Source: Xanthobacteraceae bacterium (lineage in GTDB: Bacteria > Pseudomonadota > Alphaproteobacteria > Rhizobiales > Xanthobacteraceae). From it: a stretch of DNA of 15,176 bases. The stretch covers positions 1-15,176 of the forward strand of contig JASHXZ010000768.1 in NCBI GenBank assembly GCA_030043285.1, read 5' to 3'. Positions 1-6,241 of this stretch are shown in pieces. How positions within the stretch are numbered: position 1 is the stretch's first letter; every line of letters begins with the position of its first letter. The position numbers and the translations under genes are program-made. Below the pieces are notes generated by a model that did not search any database, was not told where the DNA came from, and saw only the letters and a program-made list of their open reading frames with translations.

Positions 1-43
1 CGAATACGGTCCATTATCACCCCCTTGCAACGCGCGTGAGCGC

Positions 44-268
44 CTACTCGTTGCTTCGATTGCGGCGAAAGTCTGGAGTTGGCGGCCCCGATCCGGCGGC
101 GTCGTTCCGGTCCGCGTCGACTGCCTCATCCGCCGCGGTTTGCCCGGCCGACGGCACAGCCGCGCGGCCGCGCGCCTGCGCCTTGCGGCGCTTGAGATTT
201 TCCCGCAGCGCCGCCGACAGCCGCTCGCCGCGCGCCGCCCACTTGGTCGCCTTGCCGCCCTTGCGCAT
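44..268 (-). CDS. small basic conserved hypothetical protein
   Basis: This is a 74-residue protein of unknown function. The first half is strongly basic and predicted helical, with GGKATKWAARGERLSAALRENLKRRKAQARGR at residues 4-35 summarised by its KxxKRRKxQARGR end. The second half is Ala/Asp/Arg-rich and probably disordered. There is no signal peptide, membrane segment or catalytic motif. The basic N-terminal block resembles small hypothetical proteins I recall from rhizobial genomes, which is the main reason to call it real; a role in nucleic-acid binding would be only a guess from its charge. The start is ATG at 268 and no clear Shine-Dalgarno is visible upstream. It is transcribed away from the tRNA at 377. 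The opposite-strand frames here look like shadows. Confidence 0.55.
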   Translation of the reverse strand: MRKGGKATKWAARGERLSAALRENLKRRKAQARGRAAVPSAGQTAADEAVDADRNDAAGSGPPTPDFRRNRSNE

Positions 269-333
269 GCCGATCCGCCCTCACTTGGGGCGGCCAAACC
301 TTGCGCGACCAGGCCCGCTATGGCAAGCATCGC

Positions 334-372
334 CGCGCTTTTGCGCTATATTCCGTTAACCGCGCTTTTGCG
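334..372 (+). repeat. 12-bp direct repeat upstream of tRNA-Thr
   Basis: CGCGCTTTTGCG occurs at 334-345 and again, identically, at 361-372, with 27 bp between starts. The interval holds an AT-rich TATATT (348-353), a possible -10 box for the tRNA that begins at 377. No convincing -35 box is visible at the right distance, so the promoter assignment is weak; the repeat itself is seen directly. Confidence 0.45.
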
Positions 373-376
373 ACCC

Positions 377-451
<75 letters not shown>

Positions 452-759
452 GAAAATTCGCTCAGCTGAAGCGCCTCTTACCGACTATCCCTTTTTGCTT
501 CGCCGAAGAGGTCGAACCTGAACCCTTGCGGCGAGCTGGGGAAATTGCGGCGAATTTGTTCAACAGCGATTTTACGCAGCCATAGATGCTCAAATGAATG
601 TGTTGCCTAAGCGCCACGTCGACGCGCGCCTTCGCGCGCTCTCAGGATCGCTGCGATCCGGCCTTCCTTCCGTCACATGATGACTTGCAGTGTCGAGGGG
701 CTGAAGCGGGAAAGCCCGTTTGAGCCGCTGCGATTCGATTTAAACTGCTGGAGGTGCGT
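452..759. other. gene-free interval after tRNA-Thr
   Basis: No credible gene is seen; the open frames overlapping this stretch either run through the tRNA or have low-quality composition. Visible structure is limited to a T-run at 492-496, a 6-bp inverted repeat GGATCG/CGATCC at 645-659 with a 3-nt loop, and the ribosome binding site of the next gene at its right edge. None makes a convincing intrinsic terminator. Confidence 0.6.
645..659. repeat. short perfect hairpin, 6-bp stem
   Basis: GGATCG (645-650), loop CTG, CGATCC (654-659). It is followed by a pyrimidine-rich tract but not by a T-run, so it could be a weak terminator or a chance palindrome. Confidence 0.25.
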
Positions 760-1416
760 ATGCGTTACACGCCAAGCCCATCTTTGAGCGACGAGCATAA
801 CGGCGATATCACTTCACGCAGCGCCCGTCGTGGGCACGAATCCTCCGACGAGCGCGCCGAGATGGCGGCGGACGACTCGATTTACGATGCACGGCTCCGC
901 TTGCCGCGATCCGCTCCGCAGCGCGCGTCGGCTTTCGCGAACAATCGGCTTGCGAGCAAACGGCCGCCGCTTGGCAAACGCATGCTGCACGCGAGCGCTC
1001 GGTTTTTCCTGGCGGTGCTGATCGGCGTCGCGGCGACGCTTTCGTGGCAGGCTTATGGTGACGACGCACAGAAGATGGCTGTCACCCGGATTCCTGCGCT
1101 GGCTTGGCTGCTGCCGCTTTCTCCTGCGCCATCGAACAAGCCGGCAGCAAGCTCGCCTGACCTGACGCAGCAGCTCAGTCCCATGGCGCTCGATATCGTG
1201 GCCATCCAGCGTCAAGTCGCGCAGCTTGCCGCCAATCAGGGACAGCTCACGGCGGATGAAGGCCAGATTGCCCGCAGCATCGCGGCACTACAGGCGGCCG
1301 AGCAGGACGTCAGTGACAAGATTTCGTCCCTCGCCGAACCCAAGCCGGCCCATGTCCAGGCGCGCAAGCCGGCGCAGCGCGTTGCGCCGTCATCCGTCTC
1401 GCCTGAGCCGCAATAG
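760..1416 (+). CDS. hypothetical one-pass membrane protein with C-terminal coiled coil
   Basis: This 218-residue protein is of unknown function. Residues 1-75 are polar and Arg/Ser-rich, likely cytoplasmic and disordered. Residues 81-98 (ARFFLAVLIGVAATLSW region) form one hydrophobic membrane segment. Residues 140-192 are Gln/Ala-rich with heptad-like spacing (IVAIQRQVAQLAANQGQL and onward), a probable coiled coil. The tail is Pro/Lys-rich. The layout (soluble N-terminus, anchor, coiled coil, tail) resembles hypothetical proteins I recall from Bradyrhizobium, but no enzymatic domain is visible. I chose ATG 760 because GGAGG sits at 750-754 with 5 nt spacing. An in-frame GTG at 754 lies inside that Shine-Dalgarno and is unlikely. 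It is convergent with the dioxygenase gene. Confidence 0.75.
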   Translation: MRYTPSPSLSDEHNGDITSRSARRGHESSDERAEMAADDSIYDARLRLPRSAPQRASAFANNRLASKRPPLGKRMLHASARFFLAVLIGVAATLSWQAYGDDAQKMAVTRIPALAWLLPLSPAPSNKPAASSPDLTQQLSPMALDIVAIQRQVAQLAANQGQLTADEGQIARSIAALQAAEQDVSDKISSLAEPKPAHVQARKPAQRVAPSSVSPEPQ

Positions 1417-1497
1417 GCGCGATTGCACGCGACGCACGGGTCAGCGGAGGCGCTCTTTAGTTGGAATTGCTGCACCGATCAGCCATCGACGCTTCGG

Positions 1498-2385
1498 TCA
1501 CTCCGGCTTCTCGCCCAAGATGGCAATGCGGCGCATCAGGCGGCGTTCGGTCGGAGCAAAGTCGGTGCGGGCGTGCAGCGTGCAGCGATTGTCCCACATC
1601 AAAAGGTCGCCGACGCGCCAGACGTGTTCGTAGACGAAGCGGCGCTGTTCCTGGTGCTCGAACAGCAGGTTCAACAGCGTGTCGCTTTCGTCGTCCGGCA
1701 GCCCCTCGATGGCGATGGTCATCAGCCGGTTGACGTAGAGCGCCTTGCGGCCGGTTGCCGGGTGCGTGCGCACCACCGGGTGGGCGTAGTGCGGCACACC
1801 TTCGCGCAGCCGCGTGCCGCGGAAGGTCGAGGCGTTGTCGTAATCGTAAGCGTTGATCGCCTTGCGGCCGTCGATGCGGCGCTTGATGTCGGCGGGCAGC
1901 GTTTCGTAGGCGAGGTAGGCGTTGGCGAACAGCGTATTGCCGCCGGCGCGCGGCACCTCGATGGCGTACAGCATGGAGGCGGCGGCGGGCCGCTCGATGT
2001 AGCACTGGTCGGTGTGGAAGTGCATCTCGCCGTCGGGCAGGGCGCCGATCGGCTTGCCGTCCTGGCGGATGTTGGAGATCAGCATGATCGCCGGATGCCG
2101 GCCGGTATTGTGCACGTTGATGGTCTTGGCCGGCAGGCCGAAATATTCGGCGAAGCGGACCTGGTCCTCTTCGGCCAACACCTGGTCGCGCAGCAGAACG
2201 ATGAGCCCTTGGTGCCAGGCCTCGCGCAATTGCGCGATGCGCGCGGGTGGCAGCTTGTCACGCAAGTCGACGTCGAGAATTTCAAGGCCGAGCGCGCCCG
2301 ACAAGGACTGCGTCTTGAGCGGCGGCACGGCCGGATCGCGGCTACGCTCGCCCGTGGCCGCTTCGTGGACTGCGGCTCGCTCCAT
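1498..2385 (-). CDS. TauD/TfdA-family 2-oxoglutarate-dependent dioxygenase
   Basis: This 295-residue protein matches the usual length of Fe(II)/2-oxoglutarate dioxygenases of the taurine/2,4-D dioxygenase family, which oxidise a substrate while decarboxylating 2-oxoglutarate in the cytoplasm. The iron-binding facial triad is visible: H124 and D126 in HFHTDQCY, and distal H271 in RCTLHART. R282 lies 11 residues and R286 15 residues after H271, matching the spacing of the 2-oxoglutarate-binding and substrate-acid-binding arginines in TauD. The N-terminal block LGLEILDVDL...LREAWHQGLIVLLR is also typical. All key residues are present, so it should be active. The substrate is not readable; taurine, other sulfonates, aryloxyacids or an amino-acid derivative are all possible. 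ATG 2385 is preceded by an AAGGGGAG Shine-Dalgarno. No transporter or regulator lies beside it. Confidence 0.93.
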   Translation of the reverse strand: MERAAVHEAATGERSRDPAVPPLKTQSLSGALGLEILDVDLRDKLPPARIAQLREAWHQGLIVLLRDQVLAEEDQVRFAEYFGLPAKTINVHNTGRHPAIMLISNIRQDGKPIGALPDGEMHFHTDQCYIERPAAASMLYAIEVPRAGGNTLFANAYLAYETLPADIKRRIDGRKAINAYDYDNASTFRGTRLREGVPHYAHPVVRTHPATGRKALYVNRLMTIAIEGLPDDESDTLLNLLFEHQEQRRFVYEHVWRVGDLLMWDNRCTLHARTDFAPTERRLMRRIAILGEKPE

Positions 2386-2512
2386 CCCAGCTCCCCTTAG
2401 TCGGGTGCGGCACTGTCACGCGCTCCGCCGCGCGACGCGCCATGGTGCAGAGCCGCGGCCTGGGGCGCAAGTGGGATGGACCTGAGACGACTGGCGCCGG
2501 TCGGCGGCTGTG

Positions 2513-2710
2513 TCAGCCGCCTCGCGCAAGGGTGCCGATCTGGAACTGTGGTGCCGAACTGCTTGGCGCGTGCTCCGCGGCGACCTGCTTCACGGCCAAC
2601 GGCGAGCCGTTTGCCACAAATGAAAGCGCGATCCCGTTGAGAATGAACATCATCCCGACCACGCTTCCCACGGTCCAAGCCAAAATCTTCAGCGTTCGCC
2701 GCTCATCCAT
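2513..2710 (-). CDS. small one-pass membrane protein, hypothetical
   Basis: This 65-residue protein has a short charged start (MDERRTLK), one hydrophobic segment at about residues 9-32 (ILAWTVGSVVGMMFILNG), and a polar tail of about 30 residues with no motif. The positive-inside rule suggests an inner-membrane protein with its N-terminus in the cytoplasm. Similar tiny proteins occur, from memory, in Bradyrhizobium-type genomes; no function is known to me. The clean membrane segment makes this frame more credible than the overlapping Arg-rich frame on the same strand. ATG 2710 has no strong Shine-Dalgarno. The gene lies 127 bp upstream of the dioxygenase on the same strand and directly downstream of a GTTCCTG/CAGGAAC dyad. 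Confidence 0.6.
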   Translation of the reverse strand: MDERRTLKILAWTVGSVVGMMFILNGIALSFVANGSPLAVKQVAAEHAPSSSAPQFQIGTLARGG

Positions 2711-2724
2711 GGTCGGGGTTCCCA

Positions 2725-2740
2725 GTTCCTGTTCAGGAAC
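2725..2740. promoter_or_regulatory. GTTCCTG-TT-CAGGAAC dyad upstream of small membrane gene
   Basis: This is a perfect 7-bp inverted repeat with a 2-nt centre, 15 bp before the start codon of the small membrane protein on the minus strand. Its position suits an operator or a 5' mRNA hairpin. The half-site GGAAC equals the -35 element of EcfG-type general-stress promoters in alphaproteobacteria, but I could not find a matching CGTT -10 at 16-17 bp, so that reading is not supported. Confidence 0.4.
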
Positions 2741-2830
2741 ATAAACGTCTGTTCATCGGAAAAGTTCGTTCGAAAACACCGATAGGGAATGTGAAATCGC
2801 AATTTGGTGCCGGCCGCCGTCGCCTCGCGC

Positions 2831-2854
2831 GGAACTTTGTTCCTTCACGGGAAC
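2831..2854. repeat. three alternating GGAAC / GTTCC / GGAAC half-sites
   Basis: GGAAC (2831-2835), GTTCC (2839-2843) and GGAAC (2850-2854) form two overlapping inverted repeats with loops of 3 and 6 nt. They lie about 30 bp downstream of the stop codon of the DUF2778 gene and share half-sites with the dyad at 2725-2740. They could be alternative mRNA hairpins after that gene, or protein-binding sites. No T-run follows on either strand. Confidence 0.4.
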
Positions 2855-2882
2855 TTATTTGCCTTCGCGGCGCTACGCGTAA

Positions 2883-4043
2883 CTACGCCCGTGCCGAAAA
2901 TGGCCGGCTTTCAAGGTGCGGCACGACCACGAGGCGGTCGATCTCGCCGCGCAGAAACGCGTTGAGAAATTCCGGATAATTCTTGAATGAGACGCAGCCG
3001 AACGACTGGCCGCTCGGGCCGAGCATGTAGGTATGCGCGAGGATGCCGTCGCGGCCGAACATTTTTCTATCGTCTTCCGGATTGAGCCGGATAGCGCGCA
3101 CGCCGTGGAAGATTTGGCCGCGCAAGGTCAGACGATAGACGTTCGGTGGCGTCGGCCCGCGCGTCTTCTGGGTGATGAAGCGCGGATCATCGAGAAACCG
3201 GCCGAGACCCGAATGCGCCTCGAGCCGTTCGCCGTTCGGCAAATAAACGGTGTGTGCGGCAATGTCGTAGATCGCGGTGTGGCTGTCCGGCGTCAGTAGC
3301 GATTTCGGATCCGCATAAGCCAGTCGCGGAGCGGCGCGCCGCTCGGCGGCCGCTGGCGCCGCAGGTGCGGGCATTGCGGGGGCGGGCGCCATGGGAATAG
3401 CCGGTGCGGGCGGCGGTACCGGTGCGGGATCATGGCGGGCCATGATCGAGCCGGTGATCTCCGGCTCCGGCATGGTGCGCTTTTCCGGAACACGGACGAC
3501 GTTGGCCGTGACCGAAGGCCGGGGCATTTCGTCCGCCGCGGCAAGTCGGGTGACGGCGGCCTTCACGACTTCCATGCGGTCGAGCGGGCGCGGCGGCGGT
3601 AGCGGCACGCGCTCGGTGCGCTCGGCAACGCGCTTGCGCGGCAGCGGCACGGCGGCAGGCGGCGCAATCGCCACGGGTGACGGTGCGGCGGGAGCGAGTG
3701 CCGCCGCCTGATGTGTTTGTTCCGCGGCCGGCGCGGCGAGCCCGGCAAAACGCACCGCGAAGGCTTCACCGCCCTCGGTCAAACGCGTCAGTGGCCGCGG
3801 CAAGCCGACTTGCAGCGCCAGTGGCGCGCTCGAGCGCAGTTCGGCGGTGCGGCCGAGCGTACCGGTAATCAGCCATGCTGCGGTCAAGGTCGCGGCGCCA
3901 CCGACCGCGGCGACGGCGATGACCGAGGACATGCCGAGCACGAGCGTGCCGGCGATCGCGCGGCCTTGATTGCCGGGCGCGAAGCCGCGTCCGCTATAAG
4001 CTGTAACGTCCGGAAACGTTGCCGCCCGACACCCTGTACGCAC
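2883..4043 (-). CDS. DUF2778 / Tlde1-domain envelope protein with Pro-rich linker
   Basis: This 386-residue protein has a hydrophobic anchor at about residues 30-62, a long Pro/Ala-rich linker (about 100-245), and a C-terminal domain from about 252 to 376 resembling DUF2778 (Tlde1, related to L,D-transpeptidases). Landmarks are HTAIYDIAAHTVYLPNGE, EAHSGLG, PPNVYRL, and the active-site-like segment with H337 (ILAHTYMLG) and C350 (SFGCVSF). The His-x12-Cys spacing with Ser/Gly before Cys is the L,D-transpeptidase-type signature. The domain should sit in the periplasm and act on, or bind, peptidoglycan; the linker would let it reach the wall. In Tlde1 effectors this fold cuts or exchanges peptides, but no type VI or immunity gene is nearby, so housekeeping wall remodelling is more likely. 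The start is GTG 4043 without a clear Shine-Dalgarno, and an in-frame TAA 9 codons upstream bounds it; a start further inside is possible. Confidence 0.8.
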   Translation of the reverse strand: MRTGCRAATFPDVTAYSGRGFAPGNQGRAIAGTLVLGMSSVIAVAAVGGAATLTAAWLITGTLGRTAELRSSAPLALQVGLPRPLTRLTEGGEAFAVRFAGLAAPAAEQTHQAAALAPAAPSPVAIAPPAAVPLPRKRVAERTERVPLPPPRPLDRMEVVKAAVTRLAAADEMPRPSVTANVVRVPEKRTMPEPEITGSIMARHDPAPVPPPAPAIPMAPAPAMPAPAAPAAAERRAAPRLAYADPKSLLTPDSHTAIYDIAAHTVYLPNGERLEAHSGLGRFLDDPRFITQKTRGPTPPNVYRLTLRGQIFHGVRAIRLNPEDDRKMFGRDGILAHTYMLGPSGQSFGCVSFKNYPEFLNAFLRGEIDRLVVVPHLESRPFSARA

Positions 4044-4322
4044 TACTCGAACTCGACTGCTTACGCTTTAGGCCACGGCCGAAAGCGCCGGCAGCATGTC
4101 GGACGATGTCGAAGGCTCAGACGCCGCGAATTCCCCGTCCATCCCCGATCCACTGCCTCACCACCCGTGGCGGGGTCAGAATGCAACGATTAATCTTAAG
4201 CGGGTGTAAACGGGGCGCGCACGTCGCATCATCAAGCCGCTTGTCCGCGCGACTCGTCTACGCTCGGTCGGCGGGCTACGGCAGGTCGGAGGAATCGCGC
4301 AATCAGGCGCGGCGCTGCAAAC
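4044..4322. other. 279-bp intergenic region without a recognisable gene
   Basis: This lies between two genes on the minus strand and should contain the promoter and leader of the DUF2778 gene. Open frames on both strands are Arg/Pro-rich shadows. An AT-richer patch at about 4186-4210 (around AATCTTAAG) is the best place for a promoter, but no properly spaced -35/-10 pair is visible. Confidence 0.4.
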
Positions 4323-4814
4323 CTACTTCAGCTGATCGGCCACCTTGTCGATGCCGGCCTGCGAGCAGACGTCGTCCTGGCCGGGCGTGCCGGAGACGCC
4401 GACGGCGCCGATTGTTTCGTTGCCCACCTTGATTGGCAGGCCACCGGACAGCGCCAGCACGCGGCTGTACTGGATGGAGCCGGCACTCTCCGGATTATCG
4501 TGGATGCGCTTGGTGAAGGCGGCGGACGGCGAATGGAAAGCGGCGGCGGTGTAGGCCTTGCGGTCGCTACCCTCGCGCGTATTCAGGCCGGCGCCTTCCT
4601 CGGACATCATGATCACGGGCAGGCCGTCGCGATCGACCACGCTGACCGAAATCTTAAAACCCATGGTGCGGCACTTGGCGAGCGCTGCGTTGGCGATCTC
4701 CTGCGCCAGGCCGAGCGAGACGTTCTTCTGCGTCAGCACGCCCTGCGCGCCGGCGGGCGCGGTGAGAATGGCGGCGAGTGCGCAGCCGGCGAAGAGTTTG
4801 GCAATCGGCGACAT
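4323..4814 (-). CDS. exported GlcG/HbpS-family (DUF336) heme-binding-like protein
   Basis: This 163-residue protein begins with a Sec-type signal peptide (MSPIAKLFAGCALAAILTAP) and probable cleavage after AGA (residue 23). The rest is one GlcG/HbpS domain: LTQKNVSLGLAQEIANAALAKC, then VSVVDRDGLPVIMMS, a central helix region, and the Gly-rich SGGLPIKVGNETIGAVGVSG followed by DDVCSQAGIDKV. Members bind heme or small ligands, or accompany oxidoreductases and glycolate-type catabolic genes; catalysis is not established for most. C48 and C140 could form a periplasmic disulfide, although this is inference. I chose ATG 4814 because GGAGG (minus strand of 4823-4827) stands 8 nt before it and a signal peptide follows; the open frame extends far upstream without coding character. 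It is divergent from the LLM monooxygenase gene. Confidence 0.9.
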   Translation of the reverse strand: MSPIAKLFAGCALAAILTAPAGAQGVLTQKNVSLGLAQEIANAALAKCRTMGFKISVSVVDRDGLPVIMMSEEGAGLNTREGSDRKAYTAAAFHSPSAAFTKRIHDNPESAGSIQYSRVLALSGGLPIKVGNETIGAVGVSGTPGQDDVCSQAGIDKVADQLK

Positions 4815-4906
4815 GTCGTGAACCTCCACGCTGCATTGATGAAACAGGCGGGCGCCCGAATTGGGGTGCAAAAGCGCCCGACGAATTGTAGCGGCCGTGC
4901 ACGCGA

Positions 4907-4934
4907 AAGTCTTCCCGCCATAAGTCTTGCCGCC
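4907..4934. repeat. 13-bp direct repeat pair in divergent promoter region
   Basis: AAGTCTTCCCGCC (4907-4919) and AAGTCTTGCCGCC (4922-4934) differ at one base, with starts 15 bp apart. The second contains AGTCTTG, the reverse complement of the CAAGACT core of the tandem repeats at 4974-5036, so the same core is present in both orientations between the two divergent genes. Confidence 0.5.
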
Positions 4935-4973
4935 CTTGCATGCGCACTGCGACGGCACCGAATGACTGTCGCC

Positions 4974-5036
4974 CAAGACTGCGGACCAAGACTGTGGGCA
5001 AGGCTGCGGACCAAGACTGCGGACCAAGACCTGCGC
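4974..5036. repeat. five tandem ~13-bp repeats (CAAGACTGCGGAC)
   Basis: The units are CAAGACTGCGGAC (4974-4986), CAAGACTGTGGG (4987-4998), CAAGGCTGCGGAC (4999-5011), CAAGACTGCGGAC (5012-5024) and a decayed CAAGACCTGCGC (5025-5036). They lie immediately upstream of the LLM monooxygenase and within the region shared with the divergent GlcG-like gene. The position fits a multi-site regulator target, but a recent slippage repeat without function is equally possible. The 13-bp period does not match one DNA turn. Confidence 0.8.
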
Positions 5037-5072
5037 TAATATGGCGGCCCGATGTGCAACGAGGAGAATATC

Positions 5073-6212
5073 GTGCTGGCGCGCAGCGCATCCATGCGGG
5101 ACCGCATCGCCATGTATAACGGCAATGCGCTCAAGATCGGCTTGTTCGGCGCCAACTGCTCGTCGGGCCGCTCGGCCACCACGGTGCCGGAGCGCTGGTC
5201 GGCGAGCTGGGAGGATTGTCTCCAACTGGCGCGGCTTGCCGACGACGCCGGGCTCGACTTCATGCTGCCGATCGCGCGCTGGAAGGGCTACGGTGGCTCG
5301 ACCGATTTTCACGGCGTCACACTCGAGACCATCACCTGGGCGGTGGGGCTCCTTTGCGCCACCAAGCGCATGACCGTGTTCGGCACGGTGCATGCGCCGC
5401 TGTTTCATCCGCTGATCGCCGCCAAGGAATTCGTCACCGCCGATCACATCGGCCAGGGCCGCGTCGGCGTCAACATCGTGTGCGGCTGGAACGAAGGCGA
5501 ATTCGACATGTTCGGCGTCCATCAGCGCGAGCACGACATGCGCTACGCCTACGCCCAGGAATGGGTCGACATCGTCAAGGCGGCGTGGGAGCGCGACGAC
5601 ACCTTCGATGTCGATGGCGAATTTCTCAAGCTGCAGCGCGTGCGCGCGTTTCCGAAACCGTATGGCGGCACCCGGCCGCTGATGATGAACGCCGGCTCGT
5701 CCGACGTCGGCCAGGCGTTCGCGCTGCGCAATTGCGATGCATTTTTCGTTGCTACTGCCGGCTCGCGCACATCGCTCGCCGGCAACGCCGAGAAAGTGGC
5801 GGAGATCAAGGCGCAGGCGCACAGTTTTGGCCGCGAGATCGAGGTCTTCACCGTCGGCCAGGTGATCTGCCGGCCGACCCAGCAGGAGGCCGACGACTAT
5901 TATCAGCACGTCAACATCGACAATGCCGACTGGGGCGCGCTCGATGGCATGCTGGCCAACAAAAGCATCACGCCGCAGAGCGTCGGTGCGCAAGAGTACG
6001 AGGCCAAGCGCCGTTATTTCGCTGCCAATGCGGTTGGCGGCTATCCGTTTGTCGGTACACCCGACAAGGTCGCCGACGAACTCGCAACCATCAGCCGCGC
6101 TGGCGTGCTCGGCATCGGCCTGTCGTTCGTCAATTATCTGGCCGAGGTGCCGTACTTCTGCGACGAGGTGCTGCCGCGCCTCGAGCGCGCCGGCGTGCGG
6201 GTGGCGCGCTGA
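5073..6212 (+). CDS. LLM-class flavin-dependent monooxygenase (SsuD/SfnG/RutA-type)
   Basis: This 379-residue protein is of the bacterial luciferase-like TIM-barrel family, which uses reduced FMN supplied by a separate reductase plus O2 to cleave C-S or C-N bonds or oxidise small organics in the cytoplasm. Recognisable blocks are LKIGLFGANCSSG near the start, LDFMLPIARWKGYGGSTDFHG (about 61-81), the subgroup signature GRVGVNIVCGWNEGEFDMFG (129-148), MMNAGSSDVGQAFA (204-217), and GYPFVGTPDKVADEL near the C-terminus. The SsuD, SfnG and RutA branches share these blocks; the exact substrate cannot be set, so I give no gene name. GTG 5073 is preferred because GAGGAG lies at 5061-5066 with 6-nt spacing. 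ATG 5052 lies upstream of that ribosome site and ATG 5094 is a further option. No FMN reductase or sulfonate permease is adjacent. Confidence 0.92.
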   Translation: MLARSASMRDRIAMYNGNALKIGLFGANCSSGRSATTVPERWSASWEDCLQLARLADDAGLDFMLPIARWKGYGGSTDFHGVTLETITWAVGLLCATKRMTVFGTVHAPLFHPLIAAKEFVTADHIGQGRVGVNIVCGWNEGEFDMFGVHQREHDMRYAYAQEWVDIVKAAWERDDTFDVDGEFLKLQRVRAFPKPYGGTRPLMMNAGSSDVGQAFALRNCDAFFVATAGSRTSLAGNAEKVAEIKAQAHSFGREIEVFTVGQVICRPTQQEADDYYQHVNIDNADWGALDGMLANKSITPQSVGAQEYEAKRRYFAANAVGGYPFVGTPDKVADELATISRAGVLGIGLSFVNYLAEVPYFCDEVLPRLERAGVRVAR

Positions 6213-6241
6213 GCGAAGGCACGCGGCGTTGTCAGGTCATT

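Noticed and set aside
1423..2400. 325-residue open frame on the + strand opposite the dioxygenase
   Set aside because: The opposite strand encodes a dioxygenase with all catalytic residues; the + frame has no recognisable domain and is the long antisense frame expected in GC-rich genes.
2725..2854. EcfG general-stress promoter
   Set aside because: GGAAC words are present, but no CGTT-like -10 at 16-17 bp was found on either strand.
4974..5036. CRISPR array or plasmid-type iterons
   Set aside because: The units are contiguous without spacers and only about 13 bp long, and no cas or replication gene is near.
4815..5993. upstream extension of the GlcG-like frame to 556 residues
   Set aside because: The extra part is antisense to the LLM gene and passes through the tandem repeats; a signal peptide and a GGAGG site mark the start at 4814.
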